Shown here piece by piece: positions 26,992 to 35,438 of a DNA stretch of 64,000 bases (position 1 is its first letter; every line of letters begins with the position of its first letter). A program made the position numbers and the translations under genes. The notes under the pieces were generated by a model. It had not been told where the DNA came from, did not search any database, and saw only the letters and a program-made list of their open reading frames with translations. This DNA is from Rhizobium sp. J15. GTDB lineage: Bacteria > Pseudomonadota > Alphaproteobacteria > Rhizobiales > Rhizobiaceae. The stretch spans positions 1 through 64,000 of the forward strand of contig NZ_NWSX01000020.1 of NCBI RefSeq assembly GCF_002531825.1. Direction: 5' to 3'.

Positions 26992-27157
26992 TCTAATTTG
27001 ATCAAGAATGGCTTCGTCGCCGCGAACGTCTCCTGCTACCTTTCAAGACAGGAGGAGAGCCGATGCGTCGACAGCGACATCCCGGCGCGAAAGGCACTCT
27101 CCTGCGATCAGGATGCATATGCGGGCGGACGGTTCCATCCGCCCGGAGGAGAGAGCA
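26992..27157 (+). promoter_or_regulatory. Leader region of the mocD-like operon with hairpins and repeated TTTGATC
   Basis: TTTGATC occurs twice, 10 bp apart (26987-26993 and 26997-27003), one helical turn, which could be a regulator site. Two hairpins follow: CTCCTG/CAGGAG (27030-27035, 27049-27054) and a perfect 8-bp stem, CGGGCGGA/TCCGCCCG (27122-27129, 27138-27145), that ends right before the GGAGGAGAG ribosome site. The second could modulate translation. No promoter hexamers are convincing. Confidence 0.45.
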
Positions 27158-28192
27158 ATGGACGATCTGAAATTCGGCACGCGCAACAAGCGCGGCGACT
27201 GGGCGCCGAACCAGCCGGCCGAAACCGCGCCGCTGTTTGCGTTTCCACCGCGGCTGATGGCGATCCTGAAATGGCTGCCGCATTACTTCTTTCCCTGGAA
27301 TGCGATTTTTGCCGCCTCCGCCGTCGCCTATTGGGCCTGGGTCATCCCGCCGGTGGAAACGATGCGGACGCTCGGCATCGGCTGGATCGCCTGGCTTTAT
27401 GCGGTCAACGCGATCTGCGTCCTGCTCTTCTACGGCGCCTTCGAGGTGCATCTCTATGTGCTGAAGCGGCAGGAAAACCGCTTCAAGTACAATGGAAAAT
27501 TTCCATCCGAGCAGAAGAACAAAGCCTTCTGGTTCGAGCGCCAGAATGTCGACAACATGCTGCGCACTTTCCTATCGGGCGTGACGATCTGGACGGCGAT
27601 CGAGGCTGCCATGCTCTGGGCCTACGCCAACGATTACGCGCCCTGGCTGAGCTTTACGGAGCGCCCCTGGACGCTTGCCGTCGTGGCGCTCGTCGTGCCG
27701 ATCATTCACGAGTTCCACTTCTTCTGCATCCACAGGCTCATCCATACGCCCTTCCTCTACAAGTGGGTGCACTCGGTCCACCACAACTCGGTCAATCCCT
27801 CGCCCTGGTCCTCGCTGTCGATGCATCCGGTCGAGCACCTGCTCTATCTCGGCACGGCCTTCTACCACCTCATCCTGCCGTCCAATCCGATCCTCATGCT
27901 CTACCAGCTGCATTATGCAGGCTTCGGCGCCATTCCCGGCCATGTGGGCTTCGACAAGGTCGAGATCGGCGGGGACAAGCTCGTCGACAGCCATGCCTAT
28001 GCGCATTACCTGCATCACAAGTATTTCGAGGTGAATTACGGCGATGCGCTGATCCCGCTCGATAAATGGTTCGGCACCTGGCACGACGGCTCGCCCGAAG
28101 GCGAGGCCCTGATGCAGGAACGCTACCGCCGGCGGAAGGAAAAACTCGCGGCCCGCAAGGCCCGCATGGAAGTCACGGGAGCAGCCGAATGA
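27158..28192 (+). CDS. mocD: MocD-like di-iron oxygenase (fatty acid hydroxylase/sterol desaturase superfamily)
   Basis: A 344-residue membrane oxygenase. Three histidine clusters that bind two irons are visible: HEFHFFCIHRLIH (residues 184-196), HSVHH (205-209) and HYLHH (283-287). About four hydrophobic helices lie between residues 40 and 185. It is followed with a 4-bp overlap by a Rieske ferredoxin and, further on, a ferredoxin reductase. That trio is the MocD-MocE-MocF system of Rhizobium, proposed to remove the O-methyl group of the rhizopine 3-O-methyl-scyllo-inosamine. The start at 27158 is set by the GGAGGAGAG site. Confidence 0.85.
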   Translation: MDDLKFGTRNKRGDWAPNQPAETAPLFAFPPRLMAILKWLPHYFFPWNAIFAASAVAYWAWVIPPVETMRTLGIGWIAWLYAVNAICVLLFYGAFEVHLYVLKRQENRFKYNGKFPSEQKNKAFWFERQNVDNMLRTFLSGVTIWTAIEAAMLWAYANDYAPWLSFTERPWTLAVVALVVPIIHEFHFFCIHRLIHTPFLYKWVHSVHHNSVNPSPWSSLSMHPVEHLLYLGTAFYHLILPSNPILMLYQLHYAGFGAIPGHVGFDKVEIGGDKLVDSHAYAHYLHHKYFEVNYGDALIPLDKWFGTWHDGSPEGEALMQERYRRRKEKLAARKARMEVTGAAE

Positions 28193-28500
28193 GCTGGATC
28201 ACTGCTTGCAAGCTCGACGACATCGAGCAGGAAGGCGCCATCCGCTTCGATCACGGCAGCCGCACCTACGCCATCTATCGCGGCCCCGACGACAGCGTCT
28301 ATTGCACGGCCGGCCTCTGCACGCACGAGGCGATCCATCTGGCAGACGGGCTGGTCATGGATTTCGAGGTAGAATGTCCCAAGCATTCCGGCGCCTTCGA
28401 CTATCGCACCGGCGAGGCGCTGAGGCTTCCCGCCTGCGAGAACCTGAAAATCTATCCGGCTGAAGTGGTCGACGGGGAGGTTCGCGTGGCTCTCACCTGA
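28189..28500 (+). CDS. mocE: MocE-like Rieske [2Fe-2S] ferredoxin
   Basis: A 103-residue soluble electron carrier. The Rieske cluster ligands are C44-T-H46 and C63-P-K-H66 (LCTHEA and CPKHSG). It would pass electrons from the reductase at 29577 to the di-iron oxygenase at 27158. Start and stop overlap the oxygenase gene (ATGA), showing coupled translation. The fold alone also fits ferredoxins of aromatic dioxygenases; the neighbours favour the MocE assignment. Confidence 0.9.
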   Translation: MSWITACKLDDIEQEGAIRFDHGSRTYAIYRGPDDSVYCTAGLCTHEAIHLADGLVMDFEVECPKHSGAFDYRTGEALRLPACENLKIYPAEVVDGEVRVALT

Positions 28501-28572
28501 GCCCGCAACATCGGCAGGCCTGAACGGCCTCCGGAATGGTTGGGGCGGCCCGGCGCCCATTGGGAGGAAAAC

Positions 28573-29517
28573 ATGAAATCCATCTGTGTGGCGGCCGTCC
28601 TGGCCGCCCTGACGACGACTGCTGCCTCGGCCGAGACGATCGGCGTATCCATGCAGAGTTTCGACAACAACTTCCAGACGCTGCTGCGCGAGGGACTTCA
28701 GGCCCAGGCGTCCAAGCTGAACGGCGTCAGCCTTCAGATCGAGGATGCGCAGACCGACGTTTCCAGACAGCGCAGCCAGGTGGACAACTTCATCGCGTCA
28801 GGGGTGGATGCGATCATCATGACGCTCGCCGATACATCTGCCGCCACCGGCATCAGCGAGGCGGCCCGGAAGGCCGGAATCCCGCTCGTCTACCTCAATC
28901 TCGAGCCGGAAAATATCGCTCATCTGCCGGAAAAGCAGGCCTATGTCGGATCGAAGGAGACCGACTCCGGAAAACTCGGCGCCGAAGCCGCCTGCGAGCT
29001 GCTGAAGAAAAGAGGCAAGGCGAACGACGCGCAGGCTTACATATTGATGGGCGATCTGGCGCATCAGGCCTCGCGCGACCGCACCTCGTCGGTCAAGGAA
29101 ACGCTGGCGGCCGGCGATTGCAAGGGCGTCACCATCGCCGACGAACAAACCGCCGCCTGGACGCGCACGAATGCAATGGATCTGACCACGAACTGGATCA
29201 CAGCCGGCCGGCCGATCGACCTCATCTTCGCCAATAATGACGAGATGGCGCTTGGCGCCATTCAGGCGCTCAAGGCCTCCGGCGTCTCGATGGACGATGT
29301 CATCGTCGTCGGCATCGATGCGACGCAGGATGCGCTGGCCGCGATGGCGGCGGGCGATCTTGACGTGACGGTCTTCCAGAACGCCAAACAACAGGCGGCA
29401 AGTGCGGTGGACGCAGCCGTCGCCCTGGCGAAAGGCAACAGCGTGGACAAGGAGGTCTGGGTGCCTTTCGAACTGGTCACGCCGAAGAACATGGTCGAAT
29501 ACGCGAAAAAGAACTGA
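28573..29517 (+). CDS. mocB: MocB-like rhizopine/inositol periplasmic binding protein
   Basis: A 314-residue ribose-type (CUT2) binding protein with a signal peptide of about 21 residues (AASA-ETIGVSMQ). ASGVDAIIMTLADTSAATG and IFANNDEMALGAIQAL are conserved ligand-cleft segments. GGAGG precedes the ATG. Its place between the mocE- and mocF-like genes and its resemblance to MocB suggest it binds a rhizopine or related inositol. No permease or ATPase gene accompanies it, so it must borrow membrane subunits encoded elsewhere or act as a sensor protein. Confidence 0.8.
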   Translation: MKSICVAAVLAALTTTAASAETIGVSMQSFDNNFQTLLREGLQAQASKLNGVSLQIEDAQTDVSRQRSQVDNFIASGVDAIIMTLADTSAATGISEAARKAGIPLVYLNLEPENIAHLPEKQAYVGSKETDSGKLGAEAACELLKKRGKANDAQAYILMGDLAHQASRDRTSSVKETLAAGDCKGVTIADEQTAAWTRTNAMDLTTNWITAGRPIDLIFANNDEMALGAIQALKASGVSMDDVIVVGIDATQDALAAMAAGDLDVTVFQNAKQQAASAVDAAVALAKGNSVDKEVWVPFELVTPKNMVEYAKKN

Positions 29518-29525
29518 TCCTCCCC

Positions 29526-29564
29526 GGCCGGCGTCTCCTCCTCACGAGCGCCGGCCGCTCTTTT
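29526..29564 (+). terminator. Terminator-like hairpin between mocB- and mocF-like genes
   Basis: GGCCGGCG (29526-29533) pairs with CGCCGGCC (29549-29556) with a 15-nt loop, followed by GCTCTTTT. It lies 8 bp after the mocB-like stop. As the next gene starts at once, partial termination that favours the binding protein is more likely than a full stop. Confidence 0.6.
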
Positions 29565-29576
29565 ATGGAGACCTGC

Positions 29577-30782
29577 ATGAACGGCATTGTCATCATCGGC
29601 GCGGGCGAGTGCGGCACCCGCGCGGCATTCGCGCTTCGCGAGGCAGGATATTCCGGATCGGTCACGCTTGTTGGAGCCGAGCCTCACCTGCCTTACGAGC
29701 GGCCGCCGCTGTCGAAGCCGATGGGCGAGACGGCGCAGATGAAACTGATCTGCACGCTCGATAGCCTGGCAGCCGCCGGCATCGACTATGCCAAGGGCGT
29801 ATCGGCTTTGAAGCTCGATGCTGATGCAGGCACCGTCACCTTGAGCGACGGCTGCGTACTGGCTTATGAAAAACTGCTCCTTGCAACAGGCGCGCGCCCG
29901 AGGCGGCTTGCCTGCCCCGGCGCGGAGCGCGTGCTCGACTTCCGCACTCACACCGACGCCGAAGCGATATTCGCCAATGTCGGCTCGGGCGCAAGCGTCG
30001 CGATCATCGGCGGCGGCCTGATCGGCATGGAGCTTGCCGCGGTCTTTCGCGGCAAGGGCATCGCGGTCAGCATCATCGAAGCGGCGCCAAAGCCGCTGGG
30101 GCGTGCCGTTCCCTCGCGCTTTGCCGAAAAGCTCCATGCCAGACACGCCGCCGAAGGCGTCGAATTCTATCTGGATCGGGGTATTGCCGAAATCACCGGA
30201 GATGGCGTCGTGCTGGCCGGCGGCGATGTGGTGCAAGCCGATCTCGTCATCGGGGCGATCGGCGTTATTCCGGAGACCGCCTTGGCACAGGATGCGGGAC
30301 TGGCGACGGGCAACGGAATTCTGGCGGACGCCTGTCTTCGAACCAGCAGGCCGAATATTTTCGCGGCGGGCGATTGCGCAGCGATCGCCCAACCCGGGGG
30401 AGGGCACATTCGTTTCGAAAGCTGGCGAAACGCAAGGGCCCAGGCCGAGATTGCCGCACGCAATATGACCGGCGCTCAGGATGCATTTGCCGCAATCCCG
30501 TGGTTCTGGTCCGATCAGTACGACCTTGGTCTTCAGGTGGCAGGACTGCCGCAGCCGGCGCACCGAAGCGTCATCCGTGCGCTGCCGGAGGGAGAACTCG
30601 AATTCTACCTCGACGGAGACCGGCTCGTGGCTGCGGCGGCTCTCGGTCTCGGCAACAGCCTCGCCAAGGAGATCAAGCTGGCGGAGATGCTGATCGCAGC
30701 CGGCGTCGATCTTGATCCGGCGGCTCTCGCCGATCCGGGCGTGAACCTCAAGGCGCTTCTGAAAAGCGCCAGGGCGGCGTGA
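29577..30782 (+). CDS. mocF: MocF-like NAD(P)H:ferredoxin reductase (FAD)
   Basis: A 401-residue flavoprotein of the rubredoxin/ferredoxin reductase group. FAD-binding motifs are IIGAGECGTRAA near the N-terminus and IFAAGDCAAI. The NAD(P)H-binding turn is VAIIGGGLIGMELA. The C-terminal reductase domain contains PWFWSDQYDLGLQVAG, the usual signature of oxygenase-coupled ferredoxin reductases. The start at 29577 has GGAG 6 bp upstream. It probably reduces the Rieske protein at 28189 for the di-iron oxygenase. The stop overlaps the next start (TGATG). Confidence 0.88.
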   Translation: MNGIVIIGAGECGTRAAFALREAGYSGSVTLVGAEPHLPYERPPLSKPMGETAQMKLICTLDSLAAAGIDYAKGVSALKLDADAGTVTLSDGCVLAYEKLLLATGARPRRLACPGAERVLDFRTHTDAEAIFANVGSGASVAIIGGGLIGMELAAVFRGKGIAVSIIEAAPKPLGRAVPSRFAEKLHARHAAEGVEFYLDRGIAEITGDGVVLAGGDVVQADLVIGAIGVIPETALAQDAGLATGNGILADACLRTSRPNIFAAGDCAAIAQPGGGHIRFESWRNARAQAEIAARNMTGAQDAFAAIPWFWSDQYDLGLQVAGLPQPAHRSVIRALPEGELEFYLDGDRLVAAAALGLGNSLAKEIKLAEMLIAAGVDLDPAALADPGVNLKALLKSARAA

Positions 30783-31612
30783 TGCAAAAGCTGCTGATCT
30801 TCCAGTCGCTCTGGGCAATGGAGTGCGGGCATACGAACGGCCACGAGCGCAGCCTCGACGAAAACATCGCGATGATCGCGCAAGCCGGCTTCGACGGTAT
30901 CAGCGCCCACTACACGAACCGTACCGACGTCATTCGGTTGAACGAGGCCATGCAAGGCACCGGCTTGAAGATCGAAGGGACCTGCTTTCCCCGCAGCGTC
31001 GAGGATCTGCGTCTGCCGCTGGAACTTGCCGGAGAATTTCCGGTCAGCCACATCAACCTGCAGCCCGATATCCGCCCGCGCCGGGTCGAGGATTGCCTGC
31101 CGCTGCTGGACGGCTGGATGCAGCTCGCCGACGAGGCCGGCATTCCTGTCTTTATCGAGACCCATCGCGACAGGATGACGACGGATCTGTTCTTCACGCT
31201 CGACCTCCTGGACCGGCGCCCCGGCCTGCCGCTGCTTGCCGACCTCTCGCATTTCCTCGTCGCACGCGAGTTTGCCTATCCGGTCGATGCGGAAAATCAC
31301 GCCATGATCCATCGCATCCTGCGCAACGCCCGGGCCTTCCACGGCAGGGTCGCGTCGCGCGAACAGGTCCAGATCGAAATCTCGTTTCCGCACCATCGCC
31401 CCTGGGTCGACCTGTTCCTGCAATGGTGGAGCTACGGCATGCGGGAATGGCGCAAGCGCGCCGGTGCGGATGACGTGCTGGTCTTTACCTGCGAATTGGG
31501 GCCAAAGCCCTACGCGATCACCGGCGCCGACGGCAACGACACCACCGACCGATGGGCGGAGGCGCTGCTGCTTCGCCAGATGCTCCGCGAACTCTGGGCG
31601 GAGATCGGATAA
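30782..31612 (+). CDS. TIM-barrel sugar phosphate isomerase/epimerase-like protein
   Basis: A 276-residue xylose-isomerase-like TIM barrel. Possible metal-binding residues are Glu in FIETHRDR, Asp/His in LADLSHF and Glu in FTCELGPKPY. The start overlaps the reductase stop, so it belongs to the moc-like operon. MocC, a TIM-barrel protein of known rhizopine clusters, fills a comparable place, but I am not sure this is its orthologue. It may isomerise or dehydrate the demethylated inositol product. Confidence 0.75.
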   Translation: MQKLLIFQSLWAMECGHTNGHERSLDENIAMIAQAGFDGISAHYTNRTDVIRLNEAMQGTGLKIEGTCFPRSVEDLRLPLELAGEFPVSHINLQPDIRPRRVEDCLPLLDGWMQLADEAGIPVFIETHRDRMTTDLFFTLDLLDRRPGLPLLADLSHFLVAREFAYPVDAENHAMIHRILRNARAFHGRVASREQVQIEISFPHHRPWVDLFLQWWSYGMREWRKRAGADDVLVFTCELGPKPYAITGADGNDTTDRWAEALLLRQMLRELWAEIG

Positions 31613-31697
31613 GCCGCCGGCCGGCCTCCCTTCAGGCTATTTTCACCTCTTCGGCAGGGATTTCCACGCGCAACCGATCCGGTATTTTCGCCGGGAG

Positions 31698-31745
31698 TTG
31701 ACCGCGTCTCCAACATCGTCATAATAATTTTGCACACGTGCTCAA
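31698..31745 (+). promoter_or_regulatory. Promoter and candidate LacI operator of the 31881-39084 operon
   Basis: -35 TTGACC (31698-31703), 18-bp spacer, -10 TAATAA (31722-31727). Immediately after lies TTGCACACGTGCTCAA (31730-31745), an imperfect palindrome with a central CG pair, TTG-N2-CACGTG-N2-CAA, the shape of LacI-family operators. It would overlap the transcription start. The likely binder is the LacI protein encoded at 37256 in the same operon. Confidence 0.6.
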
Positions 31746-31880
31746 TTTTGTCATTCGGCCGTTACGTTCAGCCCATAGAGCGGGACTTGTCACGTTTCGT
31801 GGGTTTTTCGGAGCGGTCGTCAACACCAGTGATGACCCGTCAAAGAGGCCTCACACTGCTCTTCTGGGGAGATGAAGAAA

Positions 31881-33227
31881 ATGACCATTTTGCCGACACT
31901 GAAGTCCCTCACCGTTGCGGCCGCCATTCTGGCTTCGACTTCCGCATTTGCACTCGCCAAGGACGTTACCATCAGCGTCTGGGCCGGCGGCACCGGCCCG
32001 AACGACGTCTATCGCCTCGACGCCATCGAGATCGCAGCCCAGCAGCTGCAGCGCCAAGCCGCCCTCAAGGGTGAAGACCTGAAGATCACCGTCGAGAAGA
32101 AGGCCTATTCCGGCTGGGACGATTTCAAGCAGGCGCTGACGCTTGCCGCGGAAGCCAAGACCGCCCCGAACATCGTCGCCAGCGGTCATGAAGACATCGC
32201 GCCCTGGTCGCAGGCCGGCCTTATCGTTCCGATCGAGGATCACGTCGATCTCGACGCCTGGCCGCTCAACGGCATCTACGAGAACCTGATGCAGATCGCC
32301 TCCTACAACGGCGCCGTCTACGGCATTCCGCAGGATGCCGAATCTCGCCCGATGTTCTTCTGGAAGCCTTACATGAAGGCGATCGGCTATAGCGACGCCG
32401 ATCTCGACGCGCTGCCGCAGAACGTTCAGGATGGCAAATACACCATGAAGAACGTGCTCGAAGACGCCAAGAAGATGCAGGACAAGGGCCTCGTCCAGCC
32501 CGGCTACGGCTTCTATCCGCGCCCCAGCAACGGCCCTGATTACTGGCAGTTCTACACCAGCTTCGGCGGCACGATGGAAGAAAACGGCAAGCTCGTCTTC
32601 GACAAGGCGGCCATGACCCGCACCTATCAGTTCATCTCCGATGCCGTTAAGTCGGGCGTCACCAAGAAGAACCACATCGGCATGCCGGGTGATCAATGGT
32701 GGAAGGAAGTCGCCACCGGCAAGGCCGGCATCTGGGACGCCGGCACCTGGCATTATGCCCGTCTCGTCAACCAGGAAGGCCTGAAGGATTTCTTCAACAA
32801 CATCGTCTTCACGCTGATCCCGGCCGGCGAGGGCGGCAAGGCCAACACGCTGACGCATCCGCTCGTCTACATGGTGACCGCAGGACACAGCGAAGAAGAT
32901 ACGCAGATCGCCGCCCAGCTTATCACGATCGCCTCCGAGCCGCGCATCAACGCGCTGCATGCGATCAAATCCGCCCATCTCGGCATTTCCGAAGCCGAAG
33001 CCGAAGTGGATTTCTACGCGGACGACCGCTGGGCTCGCGAGGCAACCGAACGCCTGCTGCCGCATGCCAATGCAATGCCGAACAACTCCGATTTCGGCAC
33101 CTACTGGAACATCATGTGGAAGAACCTTCAGGCGTCCTGGACCGGCGACAAGACCGTCGACGCCGCCATCGGCGATGCCGAGAGCGAGCTGAAAAACACG
33201 CTCGGCGACAAGATCGTCATTCGCTAA
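31881..33227 (+). CDS. ABC transporter periplasmic substrate-binding protein (CUT1, putative phosphodiester)
   Basis: A 448-residue family-1 binding protein with a signal peptide ending near FALA-KDVTISVW. It carries an N-terminal DVYRLDAIEIAAQQLQRQA segment longer than in most sugar binding proteins. I prefer the ATG at 31881, 10 bp from GGGGA; the ATG at 31872 is too close to it. It begins an operon of importer, phosphodiesterase, repressor and phosphatase, so the ligand is probably a polar phosphodiester such as a glycerophosphodiester or sugar phosphodiester. This is inferred only from neighbours. Confidence 0.85.
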   Translation: MTILPTLKSLTVAAAILASTSAFALAKDVTISVWAGGTGPNDVYRLDAIEIAAQQLQRQAALKGEDLKITVEKKAYSGWDDFKQALTLAAEAKTAPNIVASGHEDIAPWSQAGLIVPIEDHVDLDAWPLNGIYENLMQIASYNGAVYGIPQDAESRPMFFWKPYMKAIGYSDADLDALPQNVQDGKYTMKNVLEDAKKMQDKGLVQPGYGFYPRPSNGPDYWQFYTSFGGTMEENGKLVFDKAAMTRTYQFISDAVKSGVTKKNHIGMPGDQWWKEVATGKAGIWDAGTWHYARLVNQEGLKDFFNNIVFTLIPAGEGGKANTLTHPLVYMVTAGHSEEDTQIAAQLITIASEPRINALHAIKSAHLGISEAEAEVDFYADDRWAREATERLLPHANAMPNNSDFGTYWNIMWKNLQASWTGDKTVDAAIGDAESELKNTLGDKIVIR

Positions 33228-33243
33228 AACAGAAGCATCCTTC

Positions 33244-33268
33244 CGGGCGGCGGCGACCCCGCCGCCCG
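33244..33268 (+). promoter_or_regulatory. Intercistronic stem-loop after the binding-protein gene
   Basis: A perfect 10-bp GC stem, CGGGCGGCGG (33244-33253) and CCGCCGCCCG (33259-33268), 5-nt loop, 16 bp after the stop. No U tract follows. It has the same layout as the hairpin at 7061 and probably protects the binding-protein mRNA. Confidence 0.65.
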
Positions 33269-33291
33269 ATCGGTCCCGCGAGGAGGCTTCC

Positions 33292-34593
33292 ATGAAATCG
33301 TCCAGAAGGCTCGGACTGGTGATGATCGCGCCCGCCGCGGTCATGATCGTCCTCTTCTTCCTGCTGCCGGTCGTTCTGACGGCGGTCTTCTCGATGACCA
33401 ATATGACGACCGCGACCGGTATTTCCGGCGGCGTCTACCAGATCGCGCCGAATTCCCTGATCACATTGAAATCGGCCATGCCGGACATCGCCGCCGAGAT
33501 GGCCGAACCGCGCTACGCGATCGACGAGGCGGGCCTCAAGGCGGTGGAGGGTCTCGGCTTTGCGCCGGGTATCGCCGCGGAGCTGCGCGCCAAACATGCC
33601 GGCGAGGTCTTCCCGACGCGCCGCGAAGCCGAGCGCATGATCAAGGACCTCGCCGACCGGCCTTCGACGCGCGAGGTCAAGCAGATTTCCGAACAGTTCA
33701 ACCGCTCCGTCGTCAACACCCGCTTCGACAGCAAGGAACAGCTGTTTTCGGCACTGGACACCCTCGGTCTCCAGTTGACGCCGGAACAGAAGGAAAAGGT
33801 GGCCGAGGCCACCTATACCGGCTGGACCTGGACATCAGACAATTTCTCCCGCATCGCCACCTCGCCCGACATGGCGCGGGTGCTCTTCAACACCGCGCTC
33901 TACGTCGCGCTGGTGCTGACGCTCTTCAATGTCGGCTATGCGCTGGTGCTGGCGGTCTTGACGCATTACATGCCGCCGGCGCCCGCCTCGATCTTCCGCG
34001 GCATCTGGCTCCTGCCGCGCATCACCCCCGTCGTCATCTATGTGATGCTGTGGAAATGGCTCGCCTGGGATACCGGCTTCATCTCCGTCTTGATGGGCAA
34101 GTTCGGCTATCCCCCGAAGAACTACCTGCTCGACAGCGCTTACAATGCCTGGTTCTTCGTCGTGCTGATCAACGGCTTCATCGGCGCTTCGATGGGCATG
34201 CTGGTGTTCTCCTCGGCGATGAAGGCCATTCCGAAGAGCCAGTTCCATGCAAGCGAGGTCGACGGCGCCTCGCGCTGGCAGCAGATCCGCTACATCATCC
34301 TGCCGCAGATGCGCTGGCCGATCCTCTTCGTCACCTGCTATCAGACGTTGTCGCTGCTCGCCTCCTTCAACGAAATCCTGCTCGCCACCAATGGCGGGCC
34401 GGGTAACGCGACCGAGGTCTGGGCGCTCGCCGCCTATCACACGGCGCTCAGGAATTATGCCGGCAATCTCGAATACGGGCTGGGCGCGGCCATGGCGCTG
34501 GTGCTCGTCGTCATCGGCGTGGTGCTGTCGCTCCTCTATCTCCGTGTCTTCAACTACGGCACGCTTGTCGCCAAGCCCCTGATCGAGGATTGA
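33292..34593 (+). CDS. ABC transporter permease (CUT1) with a large periplasmic insertion
   Basis: A 433-residue membrane subunit, about 140 longer than typical CUT1 permeases (~290). The first helix (about residues 10-33) is followed by ~150 hydrophilic residues containing a helix-hairpin-like patch (GLGFAPGIAAELRAKHAG) and charged helices, before five more helices begin near TALYVALVLTLFNVGY. The EAA loop reads ASEVDGASRWQQIRYIILP. The insertion sits between helices 1 and 2, on the periplasmic side, where it could contact the binding protein. AGGAGG precedes the start. Confidence 0.9.
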   Translation: MKSSRRLGLVMIAPAAVMIVLFFLLPVVLTAVFSMTNMTTATGISGGVYQIAPNSLITLKSAMPDIAAEMAEPRYAIDEAGLKAVEGLGFAPGIAAELRAKHAGEVFPTRREAERMIKDLADRPSTREVKQISEQFNRSVVNTRFDSKEQLFSALDTLGLQLTPEQKEKVAEATYTGWTWTSDNFSRIATSPDMARVLFNTALYVALVLTLFNVGYALVLAVLTHYMPPAPASIFRGIWLLPRITPVVIYVMLWKWLAWDTGFISVLMGKFGYPPKNYLLDSAYNAWFFVVLINGFIGASMGMLVFSSAMKAIPKSQFHASEVDGASRWQQIRYIILPQMRWPILFVTCYQTLSLLASFNEILLATNGGPGNATEVWALAAYHTALRNYAGNLEYGLGAAMALVLVVIGVVLSLLYLRVFNYGTLVAKPLIED

Positions 34594-34595
34594 CC

Positions 34596-35438
34596 ATGGC
34601 CGAACGATCGCAGCCCTCGGCGAATTACAGCAGCTGGCCTGTCATAACGGCGCTCACCATCGTCAGCCTGCCGCTGCTTCTGATGTATGTCTATCTCTTC
34701 CTCGATACGGTAACGGTAAAGGAAGCAGGCGCGCTGCTGCCCTCCGGCGTGACGCTCGATCACTGGCGCTTCCTGTGGCAGACGACGGCGGGCAAGGCGA
34801 ATATCTGGCAGGTGACGGTCAATACGCTGCTGTTTTCGGCCTGCACCACGAGCCTGGTGCTCATCGTCTCGTCGATGGCCGGTTACGTGCTGTCGCGGCT
34901 GAACGTGCCGGCGCGCGGCTTCTTCCTCGCCGGCGTCATGGTGCTGCATGCCTTCCCGTCGGTGACGCTGATCATCGCCATCTTCATCGTGCTGCAGATG
35001 ATCGGGCTTTATAATTCGCTGATCGGCGTCATCCTGGTGAAGGCCGCGATCGACCTGCCGCTTGGCATCTGGCTGATGAAGGGCTTTTACGACACCGTGC
35101 CCTGGGAGATCGAAATGGCCGGCGTCGTCGACGGCGCTTCGCGTTTTCGCGTCTGGCGCAGCCTCGTGCTGCCGCAGGTCAAGCCCGGCATCATGGCGCT
35201 CGGCCTGTTTTCCTTCCTCGCCGGCTGGGGCGAGTTCATCCTGCCGCAGGTGCTGGCGCCGGGCAATGACGTGCAGGTGCTATCGGTCTATCTCGCAGGC
35301 TTCCTCGCCGACGACAACAATTACGATTTCAATATGTTCAAGGCAGTCGGCCTCTTCTACCTCATTCCGGTGCTGATCGCTTACGCGCTCTTCAACAAAT
35401 ATCTCATGAACATCTACGGCGGCGGGAGCAAAGGCTGA
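34596..35438 (+). CDS. ABC transporter permease (CUT1, MalG type)
   Basis: A 280-residue second membrane subunit with about six helices. The EAA loop is WEIEMAGVVDGASRFRVW with SLVLPQVKP after it. The start at 34596 (MAERSQPS) is preferred over a TTG at 34590 because GAGGA sits at the right distance. It starts just after the first permease stop and ends overlapping the ATPase start (TGATG). Confidence 0.92.
   Translation: MAERSQPSANYSSWPVITALTIVSLPLLLMYVYLFLDTVTVKEAGALLPSGVTLDHWRFLWQTTAGKANIWQVTVNTLLFSACTTSLVLIVSSMAGYVLSRLNVPARGFFLAGVMVLHAFPSVTLIIAIFIVLQMIGLYNSLIGVILVKAAIDLPLGIWLMKGFYDTVPWEIEMAGVVDGASRFRVWRSLVLPQVKPGIMALGLFSFLAGWGEFILPQVLAPGNDVQVLSVYLAGFLADDNNYDFNMFKAVGLFYLIPVLIAYALFNKYLMNIYGGGSKG

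Noticed and set aside
27062..27157. Possible leader ORF before the mocD-like gene, with AGGAGGA upstream
   Set aside because: The frame runs on into the mocD-like gene out of frame, and its Arg/Gly/Ser-rich translation looks like chance. The hairpin beside the real ribosome site is the more credible signal.
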